A DNA stretch of 64,000 nucleotides from Gehongia tenuis (GCF_014384795.1 NZ_JACRSR010000006.1:12792-76791), one strand, 5' to 3'; counted from the stretch's first letter, positions 50,154 to 59,467 are shown. A program made the numbers and translations. Notes: a model not told the origin generated them from the letters alone.

Positions 50154-50894
50154 TTGCAGACATATAAAACAGCACAGGTAGCACAAATAGTAGGTGTTCA
50201 CCCAAACACGGTCAGGCTGTATGAGGATTTGAAGCTTATCCCAAAGCCTGAACGCAAACCAAACGGTTATCGAGTCTTTACCGACTTTCATATTGATGTT
50301 TTTAGATTAGCAAGAACCGCTTTTCAAATTGAAGTTCTACAAAATGGCTTGCGTAAAAAAATCGTGAGTATGGTAAAAACTGCGGCCCAAGGTGACTTTG
50401 ATACAGCACTTACCCTTACTAGTGAATATTTATCACAGGCGCAGACGGAAAAAGAAAATGCCGATGAAGCCATACGCATTACAAAGAAAATTCTGTCCGG
50501 CACTTCTGATACAGATGCTCTTGAACTGAAACGCTCCGATACAGCAAAGCATTTGCAGATTTCGATGGATACTCTGCGAAATTGGGAAATGAATGGTCTT
50601 TTATCTGTAAAAAGAAAAATGAACGGATACCGTGTTTATACTGGTGAGGATATTAATCGCTTAAAAATCATTCGTTCATTACGGTGTGCAAACTATTCTT
50701 TGGAAGCTATACTGCGTATGTTGTCGGAACTTTCGGCAAATCCGAATGTAGATATTAAACAGGCATTGGATACGCCGAGGCCGGGCGAGGATATTGTATC
50801 CGTTTGTGATAAGCTACTTACCTCTCTTAATGCTGCCGAACAAAATGCCAAAGTGATGCTAAATATGCTCCATAAGATGAAAAGAAAATATTGA
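50154..50894 (+). CDS. MerR-family regulator with two helix-turn-helix domains
   Basis: The 246-residue protein has one MerR domain at residues 1-70 (YKTAQVAQIVGVHPNTVRLYEDLKLI, PNGYRVFTDFHIDVFRLAR) and a second at about 130-200 (SDTAKHLQISMDTLRNWEMNGLL, NGYRVYTGEDINRLKIIRSL), which is unusual for this family. The TTG at 50154 is seven bases after AGGAGG; the GTG at 50121 lies upstream of it. It precedes an ABC exporter and probably controls it in response to a drug or peptide. Confidence 0.85.
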   Translation: MQTYKTAQVAQIVGVHPNTVRLYEDLKLIPKPERKPNGYRVFTDFHIDVFRLARTAFQIEVLQNGLRKKIVSMVKTAAQGDFDTALTLTSEYLSQAQTEKENADEAIRITKKILSGTSDTDALELKRSDTAKHLQISMDTLRNWEMNGLLSVKRKMNGYRVYTGEDINRLKIIRSLRCANYSLEAILRMLSELSANPNVDIKQALDTPRPGEDIVSVCDKLLTSLNAAEQNAKVMLNMLHKMKRKY

Positions 50895-50896
50895 AC

Positions 50897-50951
50897 CCTC
50901 CATTTTACCACCAACCTTTCGGTTGGTGGTATTCTTTTTACACAAAGGAGG
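50897..50951 (+). promoter_or_regulatory. Attenuator-like hairpin before the ABC ATPase gene
   Basis: ACCACCAACC (50907-50916) and GGTTGGTGGT (50921-50930) form a perfect 10-bp stem with loop TTTC and a T-rich tail (50931-50939), so it can terminate transcription. CCTCC (50897-50901) is complementary to the downstream ribosome site GGAGG (50947-50951), as in the MerR leader. Confidence 0.55.
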
Positions 50952-50958
50952 TCATGTT

Positions 50959-51693
50959 ATGGATGAAATAATTAAAGTCGGGCAGCTAACCAAAACATAC
51001 GGGAGTCTGCTTGCAGTAAACAACCTAAGCCTGTCGGTGGAGCAAGGAACTGTTTTCGGTTTGCTTGGTGCGAATGGGGCAGGTAAAAGCACTACGATAG
51101 AATGTGTTTTAGGGACAAAAACACCCGATAGCGGTACGGTTTCTATTTTGGGAATGAATCCACTGAAAGACCGAAAAAAACTTTTTGAAAAGGTTAGCGT
51201 TCAGTTTCAAGAAGCAAATTATCAAGAGCAAATCAAGGTCGGTGAGCTTTGCGAGGTAACGGCTTGCCTGTATAAAGCGGCTTCTGATTATTCTGCTCTC
51301 TTAAAGCAATTTGGAATAGCGGACAAGAAAAACAACCTTGTCAGCGAACTTTCGGGTGGGGAGCGGCAACGGCTGTTTATTGTCCTTGCTCTGATACCCA
51401 ACCCCAAAGTCGTATTTTTGGACGAGCTTACCACGGGGCTTGACGCAAAGGCAAGGAGAGATGTCTGGAAAAGCTTGTCGGAACTCAAAGCAAAGGGCTT
51501 GACCATCTTCTTAACCTCTCACTTCATGGACGAAGTAGAGGTTTTGTGCGACAAAATCTGTATTTTGAAGCAAGGGCAGTCCGTGTTCTACGGAACGGTA
51601 GCCGAAGCAATTAGCGCAAGCCCCTGTGACAAATTGGAGGACGCTTATCTATGGTATACGGACGAGGAGGGCGAAGAAAATGAGAACATTTAG
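50959..51693 (+). CDS. ABC transporter ATP-binding protein
   Basis: The 244-residue protein has Walker A GANGAGKSTT, the Q-loop SVQFQEANYQEQ, signature LSGGERQRL and Walker B VVFLDELTTGLD. It resembles the drug and antibiotic exporter class (DrrA/CcmA-like). AAAGGAGG precedes the ATG. It overlaps the permease gene by 14 bases, giving a typical two-component exporter. Confidence 0.92.
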   Translation: MDEIIKVGQLTKTYGSLLAVNNLSLSVEQGTVFGLLGANGAGKSTTIECVLGTKTPDSGTVSILGMNPLKDRKKLFEKVSVQFQEANYQEQIKVGELCEVTACLYKAASDYSALLKQFGIADKKNNLVSELSGGERQRLFIVLALIPNPKVVFLDELTTGLDAKARRDVWKSLSELKAKGLTIFLTSHFMDEVEVLCDKICILKQGQSVFYGTVAEAISASPCDKLEDAYLWYTDEEGEENENI

Positions 51694-52423
51694 CACCATG
51701 CTCAAAAACGAATTGAAACTATCCCTGCGGGGTATGGATATGGTTATTTTCGCTATCTGTATGCCCCTTGTCGTTCTCGTCATACTCGGTATTATTTACG
51801 GGAACAAGCCCGCATTTGACGGAGCCAACTACACTTTTTTGCAGCAATCATTTGGTGCGCTCTGTTCCATAGCGATTTGTGCCGGAGGTGTGATGGGATT
51901 GCCACTCGTTGTTTCAGATTATAGGGGTAAGAAAATCTTGAAGCGGTTTAAGGTCATGCCTGTAAGCCCTGCCATGATTTTAGGGGTACAGGTAACGATT
52001 TATACTATTTATTCTGCCCTGTCGTTAATCCTGCTATATATTACCGCACGGGTTTTCTTCGGACTAACCCTATCTGGCTCGTGGGTTCTATTTTTGGGTG
52101 GGTATCTTTTAGTTATGCTGTCTATATTCAGCATTGGGATGATGGTCGGGGGGATTGCGCCGAACAACAAGATTGCAGGTGTAATTGCAAGCGTTTTGTA
52201 TTTCCCCATGCTAATATTTTCTGGGGCAACCTTACCTTATGAGGTCATGCCGACTGTGCTGCAAAATGTAGCAGATGTTTTGCCGCTCACGCAGGGCATA
52301 AAGATACTCAAATGCGCAGCTCTTGGACTGCCCATAGACAATATGCTGCTACCGATTATCGTAATGGTTGTTATTGCTACCCTTTGCATTGGCATTTCTA
52401 TTAAGTTTTTCAAATGGGAGTAA
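51680..52423 (+). CDS. ABC-2 type transporter permease
   Basis: The 247-residue protein has six hydrophobic segments and ABC-2 family features, including a first helix after the N-terminal LKNELKLSLRGMDMVIFAIC and the conserved FPMLIFSGATLPYEVMPTVLQNVADVLPLTQG region before the last helix. It pairs with the overlapping ATPase to export an unknown compound. It ends just before a KTR-type zinc-ribbon gene. Confidence 0.9.
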   Translation: MRTFSTMLKNELKLSLRGMDMVIFAICMPLVVLVILGIIYGNKPAFDGANYTFLQQSFGALCSIAICAGGVMGLPLVVSDYRGKKILKRFKVMPVSPAMILGVQVTIYTIYSALSLILLYITARVFFGLTLSGSWVLFLGGYLLVMLSIFSIGMMVGGIAPNNKIAGVIASVLYFPMLIFSGATLPYEVMPTVLQNVADVLPLTQGIKILKCAALGLPIDNMLLPIIVMVVIATLCIGISIKFFKWE

Positions 52424-52466
52424 TTGCAATATTGGAAGTTAAAAGAATACGGGTGGTATCACTATT

Positions 52467-52655
52467 ATGAATAAAGAAGAATGGATATATTGTCCTGTTT
52501 GTGGCAACAAAACCCGTGACAAAATCAGAGAGGATACTGTTCTAATAAACTTTCCTCTATTTTGTCCCAAGTGCAAAAAGCAAAGTTTAATCAATGTAAA
52601 AAAACTGCATATGACCGTCATCAAAGAGCCAGACGCACAGACGCAGAGCCGATGA
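52467..52655 (+). CDS. Cysteine-rich KTR-domain zinc-ribbon protein
   Basis: The 62-residue protein carries two CxxC knuckles (CPVCGNKTRDKIRED and CPKCKKQSL), with the KTR signature after the first. It is a small zinc ribbon regularly found in Tn916-like elements near tet genes. The function is unknown. A terminator overlaps its 3' end. It marks the start of the Tn916-type regulatory part of the element. Confidence 0.8.
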   Translation: MNKEEWIYCPVCGNKTRDKIREDTVLINFPLFCPKCKKQSLINVKKLHMTVIKEPDAQTQSR

Positions 52656-52690
52656 ACTTGTGAGCAATCACGGTTTGTCGGCTCTTTTAT
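52646..52690 (+). terminator. Terminator after the KTR gene
   Basis: GAGCCGA (52646-52652) and TCGGCTC (52678-52684) pair and are followed by TTTTATTT. The next 440 bases hold no gene. They contain a second hairpin (GCCCACCAAA and TTTGGTGGGC, 52714-52748), the palindrome AAGAACTGACAGTTCTT (52948-52964) and the hairpins listed below. Confidence 0.65.
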
Positions 52691-52991
52691 TTACAGAGTG
52701 ATAGATGGAATAAGCCCACCAAATAAAAAAAACGGTGTTTTGGTGGGCGGTTTTGCTACGCCTATATGAAATAACTACCCTCCAGACTCTGTTTTAAGTT
52801 TGGGGGGATTTTTATGTGTTGGTCAACAACCGACACTCCGTTGCGAATTAGAAGCAGCGGATATATGCTCACATAGCCTTTCGATTGTTGGAGGGTGATT
52901 CGTTAAAAAAAGCCTTGTTTATATTTGGGGTATCGCTGCCATTCAACAAGAACTGACAGTTCTTGCTTATGGTGGCGTTATCTCTTTTTAT

Positions 52992-53036
52992 GCACTTGTT
53001 TTTCGGCTTGTATTGCCGATTTGCAGGTGCTTTTTT
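52992..53036 (+). terminator. Nested-hairpin terminator before the sigma-like gene
   Basis: The outer arms GCACTTG and CAGGTGC enclose CGGC/GCCG and are followed by six T. It resembles the hairpin at 43448-43495. Confidence 0.65.
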
Positions 53037-53075
53037 GTTTGCTCTTTTATCCCTCGTTGCCGTTCCCCACCTTTC

Positions 53076-53109
53076 AATCTGAATTTTAAAGATTTTCAAA
53101 ATTCAGATT
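53076..53109 (+). promoter_or_regulatory. Perfect 12-bp hairpin next to the sigma-like gene ribosome site
   Basis: AATCTGAATTTT and AAAATTCAGATT surround a ten-base loop and end one base before GGAGGA. It may be an operator or a leader structure that affects translation of the gene starting at 53124. Confidence 0.5.
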
Positions 53110-53123
53110 GGAGGAAAATAGAT

Positions 53124-53552
53124 ATGGCATATAACCACGGCAGAGAAGATAGAAAATGGCGGCTCTGGAAAGAAGCAGAGGAAAAGGAAATGCGGCGATG
53201 CGGTGTTGAAGAAAGCACCATTGAGCAAATCCGTATTGATGATAGAGCGATGTTTAATTCTGATAGGCGATTTTACACACATTCACAGGAGGCTGGTACA
53301 TATCTTGATGATGTTGCGGAAAGTAAACAGCAGATTGAGGTGAGTACCGTCGGAGACTTGTTGGATGAGATTGAAAATGAGCAGTTGTATCAAGTCCTGC
53401 GAATGGTGGACAAGCGCACCCTGCAAATCCTCCTGCTAAAAATGCAGGGGTATTCCACAAAAGAAATTGCCCCGCTTGTCGGATTAACAACGGGTGCGAT
53501 TTATGCAAGATTAGACCACCTGCGGAAAAAGCTGAAACAATTTAAGAAGTAA
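53124..53552 (+). CDS. Sigma-70 region 4-like regulator (Tn916-type)
   Basis: The 142-residue protein ends with a sigma region 4-type helix-turn-helix (LQILLLKMQGYSTKEIAPLVGLTTGAIYARLDHLRKKLKQF). The N-terminal half is charged (YNHGREDRKWRLWKEAEEKEMRRCG), as in small sigma-like regulators of Tn916 family elements. It lacks region 2, so it is probably not a complete sigma factor. A ribosome site GGAGGAAAA precedes the ATG. A terminator follows 31 bases after the stop. Confidence 0.75.
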   Translation: MAYNHGREDRKWRLWKEAEEKEMRRCGVEESTIEQIRIDDRAMFNSDRRFYTHSQEAGTYLDDVAESKQQIEVSTVGDLLDEIENEQLYQVLRMVDKRTLQILLLKMQGYSTKEIAPLVGLTTGAIYARLDHLRKKLKQFKK

Positions 53553-53583
53553 GGAAGAAAACCACATTTCCTTATGGGCTGTT

Positions 53584-53616
53584 GGGTGAGAGGACAAAAA
53601 CCTCTCACCCATTTTT
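53584..53616 (+). terminator. Terminator between the two sigma-like genes
   Basis: GGGTGAGAGG and CCTCTCACCC form a perfect 10-bp stem with loop ACAAAAA, followed by ATTTTT. It closely resembles the one at 43552. Confidence 0.8.
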
Positions 53617-53634
53617 CAGCAGGAGGAAAAAAGA

Positions 53635-54108
53635 ATGTGGTATCGGAACAGAACATATATACTTCGGGAGGAAGTGACAGAGGACGGAACAAGATACTTT
53701 ATCAGTTTTAAGGACGGGCAAGGCATATCCTATGAATTGAACGTGTCCTATGATTTTTATATGGCGTTTCGTAGATTGGAACTTGATAATCGGAAATTAG
53801 ATACTTGGGATTGGCGGCACAGAGAGTTTTCAGAGATTTATGAGGAAACGCTGAACAGACGGGCGTTAAGACTTCCGAAAGCTGTTGATGAACTTATCAT
53901 TGAGGAAGAGCAGACAGAATTGCTTCACAAAACGATAGCTGCCCTGCCCAAAATTCAAAAGCGGCGTTTTCTGCTTTATCACGAATATGATTTGAACTAC
54001 TATCAGATTGGAGCAATGGAGCATTGCACACCGCAGGCGGTACGGCGGTCTGTCATTATTGCAAGAGAAAAGATAAAGGCACAGATGAAAAATTATCTCT
54101 GTGCCTGA
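53635..54108 (+). CDS. Second sigma-70-like regulator
   Basis: The 157-residue protein has a C-terminal helix-turn-helix (LPKIQKRRFLLYHEYDLNYYQIGAMEHCTPQAVRRSVIIAREKIKAQ) like sigma region 4, and an N-terminal part with many aromatic residues (MWYRNRTYILREEVTEDGTRYF). Proteins of this type occur in conjugative and mobilisable elements of gut Bacillota and are thought to control element genes. CAGGAGGA precedes the ATG. Confidence 0.7.
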   Translation: MWYRNRTYILREEVTEDGTRYFISFKDGQGISYELNVSYDFYMAFRRLELDNRKLDTWDWRHREFSEIYEETLNRRALRLPKAVDELIIEEEQTELLHKTIAALPKIQKRRFLLYHEYDLNYYQIGAMEHCTPQAVRRSVIIAREKIKAQMKNYLCA

Positions 54109-54223
54109 TAGGAATTATACAATGCCCTTGTATCTTCGGATATGAGGGATTTCCTTATATGTTCTTTAATGGAACTTTGCAGTACTGGATATATTAGAAT
54201 CCGGAAAACGGATTGGGGAAAAG

Positions 54224-54661
54224 TTGGTGCTACTACTGACTAAAACTCAGCGACAGGAACTTGCCCACTTCCTTCTTGAATACTCTGAGACAACAGATGC
54301 CTGTTCTTTATACCAACATTTTTCGAGATATGCCTGGCAAGACAGCAATCTTCTTACAGAAATTCAGGAAGGTGACCTGTATCTCTGTCTGGAACAACGA
54401 CTTGTGACTGTTCGTGAACAGGAAATATGTCTGACAGTCAAAGAGTTTGATATATTGTTCTTGCTTGCCAGCAATCCAAAGCGGGTATTTACTTATGAAC
54501 TTATCATGGATTTGGTCTGGAAAGAGGATTATACCTACTATTCACGAAAAGCAATTAACAACCATATATATAATCTCAGGAAAAAATTAAAGATAGACCC
54601 AGGCGATCCCGACTATATCAAAAGTGTTACCGGAATCGGATATAAGTTTTCGTTGCCATAA
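54224..54661 (+). CDS. OmpR-type winged-helix DNA-binding protein without receiver domain
   Basis: The 145-residue protein has a C-terminal winged helix of the OmpR/PhoB kind (ICLTVKEFDILFLLASNPKRVFTYELIMDLVW, then YTYYSRKAINNHIYNLRKKL and YIKSVTGIGYKFSLP). The first 65 residues do not form a receiver domain: no phosphoacceptor Asp pattern is seen. The start is TTG 54224 or GTG 54227 behind GGGGAAAA. It is probably a regulator of element genes. Confidence 0.75.
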   Translation: MVLLLTKTQRQELAHFLLEYSETTDACSLYQHFSRYAWQDSNLLTEIQEGDLYLCLEQRLVTVREQEICLTVKEFDILFLLASNPKRVFTYELIMDLVWKEDYTYYSRKAINNHIYNLRKKLKIDPGDPDYIKSVTGIGYKFSLP

Positions 54662-54701
54662 ATTCACACCATAGGGTAAAACCTGCGGTGTGAATTTTTT
54701 T
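54661..54701 (+). terminator. Terminator after the winged-helix gene
   Basis: AATTCACACC and GGTGTGAATT form a perfect 10-bp stem that begins at the last base of the stop codon, followed by TTTTT. Confidence 0.8.
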
Positions 54702-54739
54702 GTATTTTCACAGGACAGACGGCAACTTTCTCCTGAAAT

Positions 54740-54874
54740 ATGTACTGAATAATGGAGGGATTTTTTGGCTGCCACTTCTGATAGGGTAAATTGTGAATTT
54801 TTTGTGAAGTTTTCAAAAAGACCCCCTATTTTTGCCCCAAAAATGTACGGAATAGTGAAGGGATATTTTTTGAC
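54740..54874 (+). repeat. Pair of related direct repeats, about 31 bp
   Basis: ATGTACTGAATAATGGAGGG (from 54740) and ATGTACGGAATAGTGAAGGG (from 54843), each followed by a T-rich run and GGC or GAC, are 103 bases apart. They lie in the gap between the winged-helix and VLP-domain genes and may be binding sites. Confidence 0.5.
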
Positions 54875-54883
54875 AGTCAGGAG

Positions 54884-55276
54884 GTGAAGCATATAAAAGA
54901 TAAAATACCGGTCATGGATTATAGCCAATACCGGAAGGCAAGGAAATTAGTTCATGCGTGCTGTAATTATGATAACGGAAACTGCATCATGTTGGATGAC
55001 GGAGAGGAATGCGTCTGTGTCCAGAGCATTTCCTACTCGCTTTTATGCAGATGGTTTCGGATTGCGGTTCTTCCATTGGACAATCCTTTGGAAACAGCTC
55101 TGTTACACAGGGGCAACATGAAACGGTGCGCTGTCTGCGGCCAGCCGTTTCTTCCCGGCTCTAACCGGGCGAAATATTGTAAGTCCTGTGCGGCAAAGGT
55201 GCATCGAAAACAGAAGAATGCCAGCGACCGTAAAAGAAGGCTCCTATGCGGACAATTAGAAGCGAAAAAACCTTGA
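54884..55276 (+). CDS. Cysteine-rich VLP-domain protein
   Basis: The 130-residue protein has the Cys_rich_VLP pattern: MDYSQYRKARKLVHACCNYDNGNC, CVCVQSISYSLLCRWFRIAVLP and a C-terminal zinc-ribbon-like CAVCGQPFLPGSNRAKYCKSC. Such proteins are common in conjugative elements; the role is unknown. The start is uncertain. A GTG at 54884 abuts AGGAG with no spacer, ATA three codons later is ideally spaced from AGGAGG, and an ATG lies at 54914. The true ATG may have mutated to ATA. Confidence 0.7.
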   Translation: MKHIKDKIPVMDYSQYRKARKLVHACCNYDNGNCIMLDDGEECVCVQSISYSLLCRWFRIAVLPLDNPLETALLHRGNMKRCAVCGQPFLPGSNRAKYCKSCAAKVHRKQKNASDRKRRLLCGQLEAKKP

Positions 55277-55541
55277 TATTGCTGGACGCTTCAACACTTG
55301 TCAGCGGGCAGGCAGTATAAATCCCTTCTACATCCGTAAAACAGTCTTGAAACTGTCCGCAGAGGTAAATTCACCTATCCGGGATTTTCCCGATTAGGTG
55401 GTATCTATTTCTCTTATATTTCATGCATTTTAGAGTTCGCTCAAAAACGGGGTTATCCTGTCTTGGAATTTCAGAGACTGGAAAAACGGACACTCTGCAC
55501 TGCCCCAAAGCTGTCTTTCCGGCAGTGGATAATCCGACGCT

Positions 55542-55745
55542 TTGGAGAGCCGGAAAATAGACGGAACGGTACGGCTGTATTTTACAGTAGAAGAAGCAAA
55601 AGGGAAGCTGCACCGGAGCCGTCAGGTAACGACCCGTGCGTTTCAGGAATTAGAGCGCAGCGGACTGATTATCCGTAGGAAACAGGGGCTTGGCAGACCG
55701 GCAGTAATTACCCTGAGAATTCCGACAACAGGAAAGGAGAACTGA
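55542..55745 (+). pseudogene. Remnant of a RepA-type replication initiator (N-terminal domain fragment)
   Basis: The frame encodes about 67 residues, IDGTVRLYFTVEEAKGKL then QVTTRAFQELERSGLIIRRKQGLGRPAVITLR. This resembles the C-terminal part of the winged helix of replication initiator A proteins found in Tn5801- or Tn4451-like elements. An in-frame stop lies just upstream, and the expected N-terminal part is not found in frame. The area 55277-55541 holds no other gene, only an imperfect hairpin (CACCTATCCGGGA with TCCCGATTAGGTG, near 55372-55401). Confidence 0.55.
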
Positions 55746-55749
55746 CTGA

Positions 55750-55986
55750 ATGGCAGATAAAAAAGATTTGAGTACACTTCCGCAGTTTCTGAAACCGGAA
55801 GTGGCGGAACGTGTGGCAGAGCATTTCAAAGACGGTGTGTTTGAATTTGATTTTGATACCGAGGAACATATCGCCGTGGAGGGCAACACGGTTTACCATG
55901 TGATTCCTCATTATGCTGGTGATGATGCGGAAAGTGTGCTGAACAAGCTGCGCCGGATGATTGCAAAAAATATGGGGGAAATGTAA
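55750..55986 (+). CDS. tnpW: TnpW-like small transposon protein
   Basis: The 78-residue protein ends in VEGNTVYHVIPHYAGDDAESVLNKLRRMIAKN, which matches the conserved core of TnpW proteins of Tn4451-type elements (a Thr-x-Tyr strand followed by a helix LxxKLxRMI). GAAAGGAG lies before the ATG. It precedes the right-hand recombinase gene, as in many related elements. The function is unknown. Confidence 0.65.
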   Translation: MADKKDLSTLPQFLKPEVAERVAEHFKDGVFEFDFDTEEHIAVEGNTVYHVIPHYAGDDAESVLNKLRRMIAKNMGEM

Positions 55987-56005
55987 ATGAGGGAGGCTGA
56001 AATAA

Positions 56006-57710
<1,705 letters not shown>

Positions 57711-57721
<11 letters not shown>

Positions 57722-57738
57722 TTTTCACCACGCCGGTT
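57711..57738 (+). repeat. Perfect 10-bp inverted repeat at the recombinase stop codon
   Basis: AACCGGCGTG and CACGCCGGTT surround ATTTTCAC and span the TGA stop codon. There is no T tail. It lies 22 bases inside the attR arm. Confidence 0.5.
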
Positions 57739-57759
57739 CTACCGGGAAATTTTATTTAC

Positions 57760-57799
57760 TTCCTTATGAGCCGTCGCCTAATGGCTCATGCCTTTTTTT
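57760..57799 (+). other. Right attachment site (attR), also a plus-strand terminator
   Basis: The element arm is TTCCTTATGAGC (57760-57771). The shared core is AATGGC (57780-57785). The chromosomal arm GGCTCATGCC with a T run (57783-57799) follows. ATGAGCC and GGCTCAT pair, so transcripts leaving the element would stop here. The stop codon of the DUF89 gene (57786-57788, minus strand) lies in the chromosomal arm, so insertion left that gene intact. Confidence 0.8.
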
Positions 57800-58655
57800 C
57801 CAAGCAGACGATGGACATGGGCGGAACGCCGAGATGGCGGGCCACCGGCTGGCACTTGGCCATGAACAGGTGGAAGAGGTTGCCGCGAGGCGCGTCCATC
57901 AGGCTCTCGTAGTTGCCCTGGCCTTTGGCTATGATCACGTCCGCTTCTTCGAAGACCCGGCGGAAGCCGGGAGATACCCGGCCTAATACAGTGCCCAGGC
58001 AGCCGTCGCCGTTTTCAAGGACAGTGGCCGCCTCCTCCATGGCTACCTGCCGGGCGTCGGCCAGGGTCACGTCGTTGATGATGGGCCGGCCGCGAACGAC
58101 ATAATACACTTTGACCGGGAATTCCCGGAGGATACGCTGAATGAACAGTTTATCCAGCACGATTTCCCCGCAGTTGTCGCCGAGGTAGAGCAGGGTGCGG
58201 GCGCCGGCCAGGGCGGTCCGGAGCCGGGGACTGTCATCCCGGGCCAAAGGCGTATCCAACACGCCCTCGATCCGTCTTTGCAGTTCCGCAAGATCGAAGG
58301 TGTGCTGGGCGGCAAAATCGATGAGATTTCCGGCAATGGCCGTCTTGAGCGCGGTGATGAAGGGATCGGATGCGGAGGCGATCAGCGTCTCAATGCTGCC
58401 GCTCATGGCGAGAAGCTCTTCGTTGTAATAGCGTTTGATTTCCCGGTAGGGATCGGGGTCCCCGCCGTGCCGGACGATGATCCCCCAGGTGCCTCCCATG
58501 ATCTCCGGATTGGACAGATTGTAGGATACCCGGCTGAGATAGGACAGGACCTCCCGCATGGCGCTCTCCCGGGCGGCCGGGCTGAGGCCCAACCCATCCA
58601 GCACCTTGAGCGCCTGATTTAAATTGCACCCAAGACAGCTAAGACTCAAACTCAT
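57786..58655 (-). CDS. DUF89/ARMT1-like family protein (damage-control phosphatase type)
   Basis: The 289-residue protein has the N-terminal CLGCNLNQA Cys pair of the ARMT1-like/DUF89 family, and YLGDNCGEIVLDKLFI with the metal-binding Asp-Asn in the middle, then IAKGQGNYESL. Members dephosphorylate damaged or toxic sugar-phosphate and cofactor side products. The ATG at 58655 has AAGGGGG seven bases upstream; the ATG at 58661 nearly touches it. Its last codons and stop use bases of the attR terminator arm. It was originally convergent with the aminotransferase gene. Confidence 0.8.
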   Translation of the reverse strand: MSLSLSCLGCNLNQALKVLDGLGLSPAARESAMREVLSYLSRVSYNLSNPEIMGGTWGIIVRHGGDPDPYREIKRYYNEELLAMSGSIETLIASASDPFITALKTAIAGNLIDFAAQHTFDLAELQRRIEGVLDTPLARDDSPRLRTALAGARTLLYLGDNCGEIVLDKLFIQRILREFPVKVYYVVRGRPIINDVTLADARQVAMEEAATVLENGDGCLGTVLGRVSPGFRRVFEEADVIIAKGQGNYESLMDAPRGNLFHLFMAKCQPVARHLGVPPMSIVCLEKKA

Positions 58656-58775
58656 CGTCATGCCCCCTTTTCTTCATTGTACTACGACGCGCCCCGCCTG
58701 TCCCCATCTGCCGCGGATTGACAGCTTTTGGAGCAGGAGGTATCATTTAAGAGGTAAGTGAAATGGGGGTGTCCC

Positions 58776-59450
58776 ATGGAAAGACTGTATGATCTGCATG
58801 TGCATACGGCGACCGTCAGCTCTTGCGGGCAGGTGGAGCCGGAACGGATGGCGGAGCTCTATCAAAGGGCGGGCTATGACGGCGTAGCGGTTACGGACCA
58901 CTACTATGCACGGTATTTCGAAAAGATGGGCGATCTGCCCTGGGAAAAGAAGGTGGACCGCTACCTTGCAGGCTACCGGAGGGCCAAGACCGCCGGGGAG
59001 AAGACGGGGCTTCAGGTGCTGCTTGGCATTGAGCTTCGCTTCAAGGGCCACGTGAATGATTATCTGATCTTTGGGGTGGACGAGGCCTTTTTAAGGGAGC
59101 ATCCCAAGCTTTATGAACTGGAACTGCCGGAATTTTACCGCCGGTTCCGGGACGAACTTTTCATCTGCCAGGCGCATCCCTTCCGGGACCGGGGCTGCGA
59201 ACCGGCGCCGGCGGAATTTCTGCATGGCGCAGAGGTCTACAACGGCAACCCCAACCATCTTGATCACAACTACAACGACAAGGCCAGGGCTTTTGCAAAG
59301 GCGAACGGCCTTGTGGCGATATCCGCCTCCGATTTTCATGAGGAGGGCGGGGAGGCCATGGGAGGAACCTTTTTGCCCGGTGTCTCGGACGGCCGGGCGT
59401 TGGCCCACACACTGAAAGAGAGCGGACCCTTCAAACTCAAAGAGACTTAA
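58776..59450 (+). CDS. PHP-domain metal-dependent hydrolase
   Basis: The 224-residue protein has the PHP metal site: LYDLHVHTATVSSCG, TDHYYARY, E in GIELRFKGH, CQAHPFR and SASDFHEEGG. It is a small phosphoesterase-type PHP protein, shorter than histidinol phosphatase. The substrate is unknown. The ATG at 58776 lies behind GGGGGTG; a GTG at 58758 is a weaker alternative. It is followed 17 bases later by an AEC transporter gene. Confidence 0.78.
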   Translation: MERLYDLHVHTATVSSCGQVEPERMAELYQRAGYDGVAVTDHYYARYFEKMGDLPWEKKVDRYLAGYRRAKTAGEKTGLQVLLGIELRFKGHVNDYLIFGVDEAFLREHPKLYELELPEFYRRFRDELFICQAHPFRDRGCEPAPAEFLHGAEVYNGNPNHLDHNYNDKARAFAKANGLVAISASDFHEEGGEAMGGTFLPGVSDGRALAHTLKESGPFKLKET

Positions 59451-59467
59451 GGGAAGTAGGGGAATCA

